Source: Arthrobacter sp. EPSL27 (GTDB lineage: Bacteria > Actinomycetota > Actinomycetes > Actinomycetales > Micrococcaceae). Taken from it: a DNA stretch of 64,000 bases. Below are positions 44,171 through 53,266 of this stretch, piece after piece (positions within the stretch are counted from its first letter, which is position 1; every line of letters begins with the position of its first letter). The notes beneath the pieces were generated by a model. That model ran no database searches, had not been told where the DNA came from, and saw only the letters and a program-made list of their open reading frames with translations. Made by a program: the position numbers and the translations under genes. The DNA lies in NCBI RefSeq assembly GCF_001512305.1, contig NZ_LNUT01000005.1, forward strand, positions 779,774 through 843,773, written 5' to 3'.

Positions 44171-45247
44171 ATGCTGACTCTGCGCAAGAACGTCCTTCCG
44201 GCGGTCCTGGCGGTGCTGCTCCTGTCGGCGACGGCCTGCACGTCCGAGTCCGCGGCGGGTTCCCCGCCCGGCGGCGCGGCCGACAGGTTCGTCGAACCCA
44301 ACGTTGACGCGCCCCGGCTGGAACCGGCGGCCGGGGTGGGTGCGCGGGCGGTGCTGGACGCCTTTGAATCCCGTGATCTGGTGGGCCACCTCGAGGCGCT
44401 GCAAAAGATCGCTGACGACAATGACGGCAACCGCGCGTCCGGGACCTCCGGATACGAGGAGTCCGGCCGTTATGTCGAGGAGCAGCTGCGTGCGGCCGGG
44501 TACACGCCGGTCCGGCAGACGTTCAAGTTCCGGGGCGGCGGCAAGAACCGGAAAGACGTGGAAAGCTTCAACATCATCGCCGAGACCGGCGGCAATGCCG
44601 AGAACACCGTGGTGGTGGGCGGACACCTGGACTCGGTGGAGGACGGCCCGGGGATTAACGACAATGGCAGCGGCGTCGCTGCCGTGCTGGAGACCGCCAA
44701 GTGGATGAAGGAAAGCGGGACCACCCCGGCCAACCGGCTGGTGTTCGCCTTCTGGGGTGCCGAGGAGAATGACCTCGACGGTTCCCAGCACTACGTGGAC
44801 GAGCTGAGCAAGGCCGAAAAGAACCAGATCGCCGCTTACCTGAACGTGGATATGGCCGCCTCACCCAACGGCCTGCGGTCCTACCATGACGGCGACGGCT
44901 CCGACTTCGGCGATGCCGGACCGTCGGGCTCGGACAGGATCGAGGACGTCTTCGCCCGGTATTTCAAGGAGGTCTCCCTGCCGGCGGAGTCCACGGTCTT
45001 TGACGGCGGTTCCGACTACGAACCGTTCCTGCGGGCGGGGATACCTGTCGGCGGGCTCTTCAGCGGCGACGTTGAGAAAAAGTCCAAGGCCCAGGTGCAG
45101 TCTTTCGGCGGGACCGCCGGCAAGGTCATGGATTCCTGCTACCACGAGGCCTGCGACACCATCAAAAACACCAATGCTGACCTGCTCAAGGAGATGGCCG
45201 CCGCTCTGGCCTACGCCACGGCGTCCTACGCTGCCGCCCGGGGCTGA
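44171..45247 (+). CDS. M28 family zinc aminopeptidase, lipoprotein
   Basis: 358 residues. Signal peptide with lipobox SATACT (Cys near 22). Zn-peptidase domain: first His/Asp in VVGGHLDSVEDGPGINDNGS near 155, Glu pair in FWGAEENDLDG near 200, Asp in LNVDMAASPN near 230, and the last His in DSCYHEACDT near 330. M28 aminopeptidases cut N-terminal residues from extracellular peptides. It is preceded by a 378-nt region; the ATG is at 44171, with a TTG at 44162 also in frame. Monocistronic. Confidence 0.88.
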   Translation: MLTLRKNVLPAVLAVLLLSATACTSESAAGSPPGGAADRFVEPNVDAPRLEPAAGVGARAVLDAFESRDLVGHLEALQKIADDNDGNRASGTSGYEESGRYVEEQLRAAGYTPVRQTFKFRGGGKNRKDVESFNIIAETGGNAENTVVVGGHLDSVEDGPGINDNGSGVAAVLETAKWMKESGTTPANRLVFAFWGAEENDLDGSQHYVDELSKAEKNQIAAYLNVDMAASPNGLRSYHDGDGSDFGDAGPSGSDRIEDVFARYFKEVSLPAESTVFDGGSDYEPFLRAGIPVGGLFSGDVEKKSKAQVQSFGGTAGKVMDSCYHEACDTIKNTNADLLKEMAAALAYATASYAAARG

Positions 45248-45328
45248 CCGCCGGACATGCGCACCCACCGCCTGATCATTTCCTGCAGACCATGGCCGTG
45301 CGCGGTGCCGAGCAGGTACAAATAAGTC

Positions 45329-47029
45329 ATGGCGACCTCTCCTCTCGTGCTCGGCCCCATGATGCGGTACGTGGATGAGACCTCCGCGAGTGTCTGGGTG
45401 GAGACCCGGGATGCCGCCCGGGTCTCCATCCGCGCCGGCGGCAGGTGCTGGGAGGCCGGCACGTTTGCCGTTCACGGGCACCACTACGCGCTGCTGGAGC
45501 TGGACGGGCTGGAGCCGGGAACGGTCACGCCATACGCCCTCGACATCAATGGCACGCAGGCATGGCCCGATTCCGGAGCAGTGTCTCCGTTTCCGTTTCC
45601 TTTTCCGCCGTCGATGATCGCGACGCTGCAGCCGGGCAAGCCACTGCGGATGGCCTTCGGCTCCTGCCGGACCAGCGTCCCGCACGACAAATCGGGCAAC
45701 CGGACCCACGGCGTCGACTCCCTGCGGGCCTACGCCCTGGCGATGGCGTCCGGCGGCGACCTGCCCTGGCCGGACCTGGTGGCCTTCCTCGGCGACCAGG
45801 TGTACGCCGACCTCACCAGCGAGCAGATGCAGGAGTTCATCCGCGCCCGGCGCGACATCAAGGAACCGCCCGGGGAGGAGCTCAAGGACTACGAGGAATA
45901 CGCCCACCTCTATTACCTGGCGTGGTCCGACCCGACCAACAGGTGGCTGCTCTCCACACTGCCCAGCGCCATGATCTTTGACGACCACGACATCCGCGAC
46001 GACTGGAACACGTCCCTCAGCTGGAAAAAGGAGATGGAGGCGACGTCCTGGTGGCACGGCAGGATCGTCGCCGGGCTGGCCTCGTACTGGGTCTACCAGC
46101 ACCTGGGCAACATGTCCCCGAAGGAGCGCGCCGCGGATGCCATCTGGCAAATCATCACCCGGCACGCGGGCGGGGACGAAATCGATGTGAGCGACGAACT
46201 GGACCGGTTCGCGGACCGGGCCGACCAGGATCCCGGGTCCTACCGGTGGAGCTACTGCAGGGACTTCGGGGACACCAGGCTCGTCGTGGTGGATTCCCGC
46301 GCGGCCCGGGACCTGACGCCGGACCGCCGCGCTCTGGTGGACCGGGCGGAAATGGACTGGCTCAACGACCGGATGCGCGGCGGATTCCGCCACCTGCTGG
46401 TGGCAACGTCGCTGCCCTTCCTGCTGCCGATGGGCCTGCACTACGTCGAGTCCTGGAATGAGGCCATCTCCCAAGGGGCGTGGGGGAAACGCGCCGCCCG
46501 GGCCGGCGAAACGCTGCGCCAGGCCGTGGACCTTGAGCACTGGGGGGCCTTCCAGAACAGCTTCCGGGACGTCGCGGGGATGGTGGCCGAGGTGGCCGAC
46601 GGCAAGCGCGGCCCGGCACCGGAAACCATCACCTTCCTCTCCGGCGACGTCCACTACTCCTACGTTTCGGAGGTGGAGCGCACCTCCGGCAGCCGGATCG
46701 TGCAGGCCGTCTGCTCCCCCATCCGCAACCCCCTGCCGCGGCTGATGAGGTCCTTTGCCGCCGTTATGTCCTACGGCCTGGCCACGCCCGTGGGCGCCCT
46801 GGTGGCGCGCTCGGCCAAGGTCCCGGACCCGCCGTTCCGCTGGTCCGGCGTCAAGGGGCCGTGGTTCGACAACAACCTCGCCTGCCTGGAAGCCGCCCCC
46901 GAAGGGCTCAAACTGTGGTGGCAGACCGGCGTGGTGGAGGGCGGCGACCACCTGCACCCCGGGCTGAAACTCGTCTCCTCCGTCACGGTGGTCCCGCGTG
47001 GGGCCGAAACCGGCGGAAAGCGCCTGTAA
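45329..47029 (+). CDS. PhoD-like alkaline phosphatase/metallophosphatase
   Basis: 566 residues. The N-terminal beta domain (about 1-100) is followed by the PhoD-like core: FGSCRTSVPHDKSG near 110, FLGDQVYADLTSE near 150, MIFDDHDIRDDW near 215, LSGDVHYSYVSE near 437. No signal peptide or Tat motif, so it may be cytosolic, unlike classic PhoD. Substrate unknown. The stop TAA overlaps the ATG of the LssY-like gene by 1 nt. Confidence 0.85.
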   Translation: MATSPLVLGPMMRYVDETSASVWVETRDAARVSIRAGGRCWEAGTFAVHGHHYALLELDGLEPGTVTPYALDINGTQAWPDSGAVSPFPFPFPPSMIATLQPGKPLRMAFGSCRTSVPHDKSGNRTHGVDSLRAYALAMASGGDLPWPDLVAFLGDQVYADLTSEQMQEFIRARRDIKEPPGEELKDYEEYAHLYYLAWSDPTNRWLLSTLPSAMIFDDHDIRDDWNTSLSWKKEMEATSWWHGRIVAGLASYWVYQHLGNMSPKERAADAIWQIITRHAGGDEIDVSDELDRFADRADQDPGSYRWSYCRDFGDTRLVVVDSRAARDLTPDRRALVDRAEMDWLNDRMRGGFRHLLVATSLPFLLPMGLHYVESWNEAISQGAWGKRAARAGETLRQAVDLEHWGAFQNSFRDVAGMVAEVADGKRGPAPETITFLSGDVHYSYVSEVERTSGSRIVQAVCSPIRNPLPRLMRSFAAVMSYGLATPVGALVARSAKVPDPPFRWSGVKGPWFDNNLACLEAAPEGLKLWWQTGVVEGGDHLHPGLKLVSSVTVVPRGAETGGKRL

Positions 47030-48303
47030 TGCTGCGCCGGCTTCCCTGGAACCCGGCCGCCGCGCTGGACACGGCACTGTTTGTCTTCAGCGGCGTGGCC
47101 GCGCTCTGGCTGGCCACCTTGCTCCTCGAGGAAAGCCTGCGGCCGTCCATGGCCTGGTTCCTGATCGTGTTCTGGGCCGCCCTGGCGTACCTGGTTTTGC
47201 CCCGGGTGCACCGGATCCTGACCAGGATCTATCTGCCTGATTACTTCATTGGCCGGGCCCGGACCAGCGACGGCCTGCTGGGCGACCCCGTCAACGTGGC
47301 CCTGCTCGGGAGCGAAGACCAGATCCACGCCGCCATGCGCCGGGCGGGCTGGACCCGGGCTGACGACGTCGATCTGGCCAGCAGTCGGCGGATCATCCTG
47401 TCGACGCTGACCCGGCGCAGCTATGACGAGGCGCCGGTGAGCCCGCTGTTCATCTTTGGCCGCCAGCAGGACTTTGCCTACCAGCAGGAGGTGGGCGGGA
47501 GCCCCGGCAAACGGCATCACATCCGCTTCTGGCACTGCCCGCCGGGCTGGGCGCTGCCGGGCGGCGCCAGGGTGGACTGGCTGGCCGCCGGCACGTACGA
47601 CCGGTCCGTCGGGCTGTCGCTGTTCACCCTGCAGATCACCCACAAGATCCAGGAGAACACGGACGACGAAAGGGACTACGTCGTGGCCTCGCTGCAGTCG
47701 GCCGTGCCCGAGGCCGACGTCACGGTGATCCGGGATTTTTCGACCGGTTACCACGCGCGCAACGGAGGCGGTGACACGATTTCCACCGACGGGGACCTGC
47801 CGGTGGTGGACCTCACGCGGCTGTCCGGGGTACCGGCAGGGCCGCCGCAGGCGCCGGCGAACGGCCGGAACAGGCGGCCTGCCCCTACCCTGTTCGGGGG
47901 TGTTCTCGTATTTTTGCGCGGAATCGCTGCCCTCGTTTTGGCTGTCTCGCTGCTGACCGGCGTCCATCCCGCCGCGGCAGCCGTATCAGCCGGACCGCCG
48001 CCGGCCGCCGCGACGGTCCTGGCGGTGTTCGGTGTCGGAGAGATGTTCCTGGCCTGGGGTATTCTGCGGGGCGGCAATCTCGCCAGGGTCGTGGCGATGC
48101 TTCTCAGTACCGCAGCAATCGTGGTTCAGGCTGCCAGCGTCCTGGGCGGCGGCCCGCCCATCGACTTCGGCACCAACCTGCTGGGCCTGTCCCTGGATAT
48201 CCTCCTCATCATCGCCCTCTCCAGCGTGCGTTCCCGCAGGTACGCGCGGAACCGCCGTGAACGCAGGGTCCGGAGCAGCCGCGTCACGGCCGGACTGGCG
48301 TAA
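47029..48303 (+). CDS. LssY C-terminal domain membrane protein
   Basis: 424 residues. Two helices at the N-terminus (about 15-35 and 42-60), then a LssY_C-like soluble domain (about 75-260: DPVNVALLGSEDQIHAAMRR, SPLFIFGRQQDFAYQQE), and three or four C-terminal helices (about 285-395). LssY comes from the Legionella type 1 secretion locus; in Actinobacteria the domain is of unknown role. Translation is coupled to the PhoD-like gene (TAATG). Confidence 0.82.
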   Translation: MLRRLPWNPAAALDTALFVFSGVAALWLATLLLEESLRPSMAWFLIVFWAALAYLVLPRVHRILTRIYLPDYFIGRARTSDGLLGDPVNVALLGSEDQIHAAMRRAGWTRADDVDLASSRRIILSTLTRRSYDEAPVSPLFIFGRQQDFAYQQEVGGSPGKRHHIRFWHCPPGWALPGGARVDWLAAGTYDRSVGLSLFTLQITHKIQENTDDERDYVVASLQSAVPEADVTVIRDFSTGYHARNGGGDTISTDGDLPVVDLTRLSGVPAGPPQAPANGRNRRPAPTLFGGVLVFLRGIAALVLAVSLLTGVHPAAAAVSAGPPPAAATVLAVFGVGEMFLAWGILRGGNLARVVAMLLSTAAIVVQAASVLGGGPPIDFGTNLLGLSLDILLIIALSSVRSRRYARNRRERRVRSSRVTAGLA

Positions 48304-48310
48304 CTCCACG

Positions 48311-49594
48311 TCAGGCCGGGTGGTGGTCGGTGCCGCGCATGCGGATGGCCACCAGGATTCCCGACAGTGCGGTGAGTGCCCCCACGACGCCGACGGCGAC
48401 CGGGATGCCGTAGGCGTCGGCGACGACGCCGGAGAGCAGCGCGCCGACGGCGAACCCGCCGTCGCGCCACAGCCGGTAGATGCCCACCGACCGTGCGCGC
48501 CATTCGGGATGCGCAACGTCGCCGATGGCCGCGAGCAGGGTGGGGTACACCATGGCGGTGCCCAGGCCCAGGAGGGCGGCCGCGGCCAGCCAGATTCCGA
48601 AGTCCTGGCCGGCGGCGATCATCGCCAGGGCGGCGGCCTGGACCAGCATGCCGCCCACGATCAGCCATTTCCGACCGTACTTGTCCGACAGCGCGCCGGT
48701 GAAGAGTTGGGCGGCGCCCCAGACCGCAGGGTAGACGGCGGCGAGGATGCCGATCTTTTCGATAGTCAGCCCTGCGGCGGCGAACAGGACGGGGAAAAGC
48801 CCCCAGGCGAGGCCGTCGTTGAGGTTGTTGACCATGCCGGCCTGGCTGACTGAGGAAAGCGACTTGTCCCGGAAGCTGGTGAGGGTGAAGATTTGCCGGT
48901 TGCTGAGTTGCCCGTGGGCGGCGGCGTGGGCGTTCGTGTGGTTGGCCGCTTCGAGCCGGGCGTGGCCCTGGGTTTCCTTGACGGCGAGGACCGACAGCCC
49001 GAGCCCCAGTGCGATGTAGGCGGCGCCCAGCAGGAACGGCCCGGGCCGCAGTCCGTATGTGGCGGCGATGTAGCCGGTGGCCAGCGCGGTTCCGGCGACG
49101 CCGAGGTAGCCGGCCGCTTCGTTCAGGCCCATGGCGAAGCCGCGACGGGAGGGGCCCACCAGGTCCATTTTCATCACGACGGTGGTGGACCACGTGAGGC
49201 CCTGGCTGATGCCCAGGATCACGTTGGCGGCGACGATCCAGCCCCAGCTCGGTCCGAGGATCAGCATCAGCGGGACGGGCAGGGCGATGACCCAGCCCGT
49301 GATCAGGACGGGCCTGCGGCCGTAGCGGTCCGACAGGGTGCCCGCGAAGTAGTTGGTGGCGGCCTTGGCGACGCCGAACGCGAGGATGTAGGTCAGCGCC
49401 GACGTGTAGAGGTCCAGCTGGAAGACCTGCCCGGCCAGCAGCGGGAGCACGGTGCGCTCCTGGCCCAGGGTGCCTCCGACGAGGGCGTTGACGGCCACGA
49501 GGAGCATGAACTGGCCCAGGTTCTGCCGCAGGCCCAGCGTGGTGCCGGTGCGGCGCGGCCTGCGGCGCAGGGAGTCGGTGTTGCCGGAAGTCAT
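48311..49594 (-). CDS. MFS transporter downstream of the persulfide locus
   Basis: 427 residues with 12 predicted helices. Loop 2-3 motif is GTLSDRYGRRPVLITG near 78; a second, symmetrical motif is GALSDKYGRKWLIVGG near 276. A His/Asn-rich cytosolic loop lies about 205-230. The substrate is unknown. It lies 87 nt downstream of the persulfide dioxygenase gene with a strong hairpin between, so only some transcripts may read through. Possibly exports sulfur compounds, but that is inference. Confidence 0.85.
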   Translation of the reverse strand: MTSGNTDSLRRRPRRTGTTLGLRQNLGQFMLLVAVNALVGGTLGQERTVLPLLAGQVFQLDLYTSALTYILAFGVAKAATNYFAGTLSDRYGRRPVLITGWVIALPVPLMLILGPSWGWIVAANVILGISQGLTWSTTVVMKMDLVGPSRRGFAMGLNEAAGYLGVAGTALATGYIAATYGLRPGPFLLGAAYIALGLGLSVLAVKETQGHARLEAANHTNAHAAAHGQLSNRQIFTLTSFRDKSLSSVSQAGMVNNLNDGLAWGLFPVLFAAAGLTIEKIGILAAVYPAVWGAAQLFTGALSDKYGRKWLIVGGMLVQAAALAMIAAGQDFGIWLAAAALLGLGTAMVYPTLLAAIGDVAHPEWRARSVGIYRLWRDGGFAVGALLSGVVADAYGIPVAVGVVGALTALSGILVAIRMRGTDHHPA

Positions 49595-49623
49595 GGTGCT
49601 CCACGTGGTCGGGGACGAACACT

Positions 49624-49653
49624 GCAGGCGGCCCCAGTGCCGGGGCCGCCTGC
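49624..49653 (-). terminator. Hairpin between persulfide dioxygenase and MFS genes
   Basis: GCAGGCGGCCCC at 49624-49635 pairs with GGGGCCGCCTGC at 49642-49653, a 12-bp stem with a 6-nt loop. It lies in the 87-nt gap. No T-tract; likely terminator or attenuator. Confidence 0.65.
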
Positions 49654-49681
49654 GGTGTGTGTCAGGTATTGCTGGTGGGGG

Positions 49682-51091
49682 TTAGCGGGCGGAGACGGTG
49701 GCCGGTGCCTGCTGGTGGGCGGTCCAGGCGGCGTAGCTGCCGTCGAGTTCGACGACGTCGTACCCGGCGCGGCGCAGCGCGCTGGCCGCGACGGAGTTCC
49801 GGACCCCGCTCTGGCAGTAGCTCACGATGGTGCCCTGGGCGGGGAGTTCGTCCAGGTGCCACATCACCCGGCCGCCGCTGAGCTGGTACGAGCCCGGGAT
49901 GTGCCCGGCCTTGTGCTCGGTGCGGTTGCGCACGTCCAGGACCATCGCGGCGTCGAAGCCCTCGAGCTCCTCGGGCTGGATGAGCTTCGGGGTGCTCGTG
50001 GGCAGGCCCTCGAAGCCGGTGACGTAGCCGGCGACCTTGTCGATGCCAACGCGGACCAGGTGATCCCACATCTCCTGCGCGGAGTCCTGGTCCGGGGCCA
50101 GCAGCACCAGCGGGTTCTTATCGGTTTCCGGGTTCACGACCCACGCGCCGAAGCTGGCCACGGACTTGCCGGCCGGAACGTTCAGGGAACCGGTCACGGT
50201 GCCCTGGTGGACCTGGTCGTTCGAACGGGTATCAATGAAGGTCACCGTGTCCGCTGCGAGGTCTTTGGCGACCGTGGCGAGGTCCAGTTCCTGCAGGGGT
50301 GCGCGTTCGCCCATCACGGCCGGGCCTTCGCGGTTTTCGCGCTTCATCCGGCCGAAGTAGGCGTGCGCGTCGGGCTGGCCGTCGAGGAGTTCGTCGATGA
50401 AGCCCTGCTCGTCGTCCGCGGCGAGGTAGGGGCCCCACCAGGCGTAGAGCCGCTCGTACCCGACCGTGGAGGACGGGATCGCGCCCAGGGCCTTGCCGCA
50501 GGCGCTGCCGGCGCCGTGGGCCGGGTGGACCTGGACGTAGTCCGGCAGGGTCAGGAACTTATCCCGCAGGCTGGCAAAGAGCTGCTTCGCTCCCACGAAG
50601 CGGGTATCGACCCCGCCGGCAGCCTCGTCGAGCAGGTCCGGGCGGCCCAGGTCGCCGGAGAACACAAAGTCACCGGAGAGCAGGTACCCGGCCTGGTCGC
50701 TGAACGCGCCGTCGGTGACCAGGAACGAGAGGTGTTCCGGGGTGTGGCCCGGGGTATGCAGGGCCTTGATCGTGATGTTGCCCAGGGTGATCGTGTCGCC
50801 GTCGAACAACCGCTCCCCCTCGAACCCGTACTGCCAGTCCGGTCCGCCTTCGCCGGAGACGTAGATCTTCGCACCAGTGGCTGCGGCCAGCTCGCGGGTG
50901 CCGGAGAGGTAGTCGGCGTGGATGTGGGTCTCGGTGACCGCCACGATCTTCATGCCGTTCTTCGCCGCCAGCTCCTGGTACACCGCAATATCCCGGCGGC
51001 CGTCCACGACCACTGCTTCGCCTTTAGCCTGGCAGCCGATCAGGTAGCTGGCCTGGGCAAGATCCTCATCATAAATACGTTCCAGCAGCAT
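49682..51091 (-). CDS. Persulfide dioxygenase-rhodanese fusion (CstB-like)
   Basis: 469 residues. The N-terminal MBL-fold persulfide dioxygenase (about 1-240) has THIHADYLSG (HxHxDY) near 56 and PVHP/GDLG-type ligands (LLSGDFVFSGDLGR near 140). A degenerate rhodanese (about 255-345, without a Cys in the loop) and a second rhodanese (about 365-460) with active-site YCQSGVRNS follow. Such fusions oxidise glutathione or bacillithiol/mycothiol persulfides and transfer sulfane sulfur. It is preceded by its own promoter with operator 51146-51161 in the spacer. Confidence 0.93.
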   Translation of the reverse strand: MLLERIYDEDLAQASYLIGCQAKGEAVVVDGRRDIAVYQELAAKNGMKIVAVTETHIHADYLSGTRELAAATGAKIYVSGEGGPDWQYGFEGERLFDGDTITLGNITIKALHTPGHTPEHLSFLVTDGAFSDQAGYLLSGDFVFSGDLGRPDLLDEAAGGVDTRFVGAKQLFASLRDKFLTLPDYVQVHPAHGAGSACGKALGAIPSSTVGYERLYAWWGPYLAADDEQGFIDELLDGQPDAHAYFGRMKRENREGPAVMGERAPLQELDLATVAKDLAADTVTFIDTRSNDQVHQGTVTGSLNVPAGKSVASFGAWVVNPETDKNPLVLLAPDQDSAQEMWDHLVRVGIDKVAGYVTGFEGLPTSTPKLIQPEELEGFDAAMVLDVRNRTEHKAGHIPGSYQLSGGRVMWHLDELPAQGTIVSYCQSGVRNSVAASALRRAGYDVVELDGSYAAWTAHQQAPATVSAR

Positions 51092-51139
51092 GTGCTCTCC
51101 TTCGAAAAACAGCGGGGAAACCCCGGTTGACTACTAACA

Positions 51140-51168
51140 ACAATAATACCCCCGGGGGTATCTTGCAA
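51140..51168 (-). promoter_or_regulatory. Persulfide dioxygenase promoter with operator in the spacer
   Basis: Minus-strand -35 TTGCAA (51163-51168) and -10 TATTGT (51140-51145) are exactly 17 nt apart. The spacer is almost filled by the perfect palindrome ATACCCCCGGGGGTAT (51146-51161). This matches CsoR/CstR-type operators and predicts repression by steric hindrance. Confidence 0.8.
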
Positions 51169-51196
51169 AGGTATTGGTTGCCGGCGGATCCCTCCG

Positions 51197-51580
51197 TCAG
51201 GGGGAGCCCGTCCGGCGCCCGCGAAGACGGTCTGCGAGGGACCGCCAGCGGCCCCGGGCCGGGGCGTCCGCCGGCGGCGGCGCATAGTTCACGGGATGTC
51301 CGCCGCGGTACCACTCGGTGATGCCGCCGGCGACGTTGACGACGTCGTAGCCCCGCCCGGCAAGAAGCGCGCCCGCCTGGGTGCTGCGTTTACCCGACCC
51401 GCAGAGGACGTACACCGTGGTGCTGTTGGGCACGTCCTTCAGGCGGCCGGGCAGCTCATCCAGCGGGATGCTGATGCTTCCCGGAATGTGGACCGTGGCG
51501 TATTCATCCGCGCCCCTGACATCGACCAGCGCGGCGCGGGGCCACTTGGCGGCGAGGTCATCGGTGGTGATGGTGCGCAT
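51197..51580 (-). CDS. Single-domain rhodanese
   Basis: 127 residues. One rhodanese domain with active-site loop VLCGSGKRSTQAG near 59 (Cys nucleophile). An Arg/Pro-rich C-terminal tail (about 100-127) is unusual. Sulfur transfer with thioredoxin as the likely acceptor: trx lies 22 nt upstream on the same strand. Fourth gene of the minus-strand operon that starts at 53907. Confidence 0.88.
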   Translation of the reverse strand: MRTITTDDLAAKWPRAALVDVRGADEYATVHIPGSISIPLDELPGRLKDVPNSTTVYVLCGSGKRSTQAGALLAGRGYDVVNVAGGITEWYRGGHPVNYAPPPADAPARGRWRSLADRLRGRRTGSP

Positions 51581-51602
51581 CAGCTCTCAGCCCCGCTTCC
51601 GG

Positions 51603-51965
51603 TCAGGCCTGCGGCTGCGCCGCCCGGGCCCGCACGCTGGCCATATCGAGGTTCTTCACGCCCTCGATGACCTGCTGCAGGCCGGCCGCGTTGAGCGCGC
51701 CGGGCTGCGAGAAGACCAGCGTTTTGTCGCGGAAGGCCATCAGCGTGGGGATCGAGGTGATGCCCGCCGCGGCGGCCAGGCCCTGCTCCGCCTCGGTGTC
51801 CACCTTGGCAAAGACCACGTCGGGGTGCTTCTCCGAGGCCGCCTCGTAGGTGGGTGCGAACATGCGGCAGGGGCCGCACCAGCCCGCCCAGAAGTCGATC
51901 AGGACGATGTCGTTGGACTCCAGCGTTTCGGCGAGGGTCTTTTCGGTGATGTCGATGGTTGCCAT
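51603..51965 (-). CDS. trxA: Thioredoxin
   Basis: 120 residues with the classic WCGPC active site (FWAGWCGPCRMFAP near 27-39) and cis-Pro GITSIPTLMAF near 70. Its place between rhodaneses suggests that it reduces persulfides on them, releasing sulfide. A long C-terminal helix with Ala/Arg extends past the normal fold. Cytosolic. Confidence 0.93.
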   Translation of the reverse strand: MATIDITEKTLAETLESNDIVLIDFWAGWCGPCRMFAPTYEAASEKHPDVVFAKVDTEAEQGLAAAAGITSIPTLMAFRDKTLVFSQPGALNAAGLQQVIEGVKNLDMASVRARAAQPQA

Positions 51966-52018
51966 GTGCTTACCGTTCCTCCGGGTCGTGGGGCTGCGTG
52001 ATGCGGTTCAGGGGCGGG

Positions 52019-52315
52019 TCAGGTGGTGGGCAGGCCCGCGCGGGTCCACGCGATCATGCCGCCGTCCATGGTGTCCGCGGTGAAGCCGGCACCGTTGAGG
52101 GCATCGGCCACGCGGGCGCTGCGGTTGCCGCTGCGGCAGATGGCGATGACCGGAACCTTCGGGTCCAGCTCGGCCAGGCGGGCCTTCAGCTCGCCCATGG
52201 GGATGTGGATTGCGCCCGGGATCATGCCTTCGGCGACTTCGAAGTCCTCGCGGACATCGAGAATCTGGGCCTCATTACGGCGCTGATCTGCTTCGGTGAT
52301 GGTGATTTCTGCCAT
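52019..52315 (-). CDS. Single-domain rhodanese (GlpE/PspE type)
   Basis: 98 residues, one rhodanese domain with active-site ICRSGNRSARVA near 60-70. N-terminal EAQILDVREDFEVAEGMIPG is typical. It is 42 nt downstream of the TauE/SafE gene and 53 nt upstream of trx. Sulfane-sulfur carrier in the persulfide operon. Confidence 0.9.
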   Translation of the reverse strand: MAEITITEADQRRNEAQILDVREDFEVAEGMIPGAIHIPMGELKARLAELDPKVPVIAICRSGNRSARVADALNGAGFTADTMDGGMIAWTRAGLPTT

Positions 52316-52357
52316 GGTCTTGCCTTTCGTGAATGGATGCCGATGGTTGTGGCCGGA

Positions 52358-53266
52358 TCAGACCGGCGTGGGCTGGATATCCTTTTGGGCAGCCCGGTTG
52401 GACTTGCGCAGGGGGCAGCTGCTGACGAAGAACCAGCAGACAGCGGCTGCGACGAGCGCGGCGCCTGCGACACCGAGGGCGATCGGTCCGCGCAGGTCAA
52501 CGGAAGCCTGCTGGATCAGGACGAACGCGCCCATGACCAGCACGAACCAGCCGAAACCCTTGCGCAGGGCCGCCTCCGGGATGCGCCCGGCCAGCTTGGA
52601 GCCGATCAGCGTGCCCATGATGGCGGCCCCGGTCACGGCCAGTGTGATTCCCCAGTCCAGCTCCACGGTGGTGAGGTAACCGGCGAGTCCGGCGAAGGAC
52701 TTCATGGCGATCACTACAAGCGAGGTCCCGACGGCGACTGCCATGGGCAGTCCACCAAGGAGCGCCAGCGCGGGCACCACCAGGAATCCGCCGCCGGCAC
52801 CGACCAGGCCTGTGACCAGGCCGACCACGAGGCCGTCCAGCAGGACCCGGAACAGGGGCAGTTCGGTGTGCTTGGGCGCTTCGGTGCCCTCGTCAGCCTT
52901 CTTTTTGCGTCCGCGGATCATGGCAATGGAGGTGGCGACCATCATCAGGGCAAACGCGATGAGGAGGATCTGGCCCGGGATATGACCGCCCAGGAGGCCG
53001 CCAACGAAGGCGCCGGCCATGCCGGCGACGCCGAAGAGCAGCCCGGTGCGCCACATCACACGTCCGGCGCGGGCGTGGCTGACGACGCTGACGGCCGACG
53101 TGACACCGACCACGAACAGGGAGGCCGCGATGGCTTCCTTGGCATCGAATCCGGCCACGTAGACCAGGATCGGCACCGTCAGGATGGAACCGCCGCCGCC
53201 GAGCACACCGAGCGAGAGCCCGATGAGCACGGACAGTGCGAGGACGAGGATCAGCGTGGTGGTCAT
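52358..53266 (-). CDS. TauE/SafE family permease
   Basis: 302 residues, eight helices, with the TauE repeats GVLGGGGSILTVPILVYVAG near 20 and GLVGAGGGFLVVPALALLGG near 160. The family exports sulfite, thiosulfate or organosulfonates. Here it is the natural exit route for sulfite made by the persulfide dioxygenase. Start ATG 53266 overlaps the rhodanese-DUF2892 stop (ATGA). A C-terminal CPLRK with Cys is present. Confidence 0.92.
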   Translation of the reverse strand: MTTTLILVLALSVLIGLSLGVLGGGGSILTVPILVYVAGFDAKEAIAASLFVVGVTSAVSVVSHARAGRVMWRTGLLFGVAGMAGAFVGGLLGGHIPGQILLIAFALMMVATSIAMIRGRKKKADEGTEAPKHTELPLFRVLLDGLVVGLVTGLVGAGGGFLVVPALALLGGLPMAVAVGTSLVVIAMKSFAGLAGYLTTVELDWGITLAVTGAAIMGTLIGSKLAGRIPEAALRKGFGWFVLVMGAFVLIQQASVDLRGPIALGVAGAALVAAAVCWFFVSSCPLRKSNRAAQKDIQPTPV

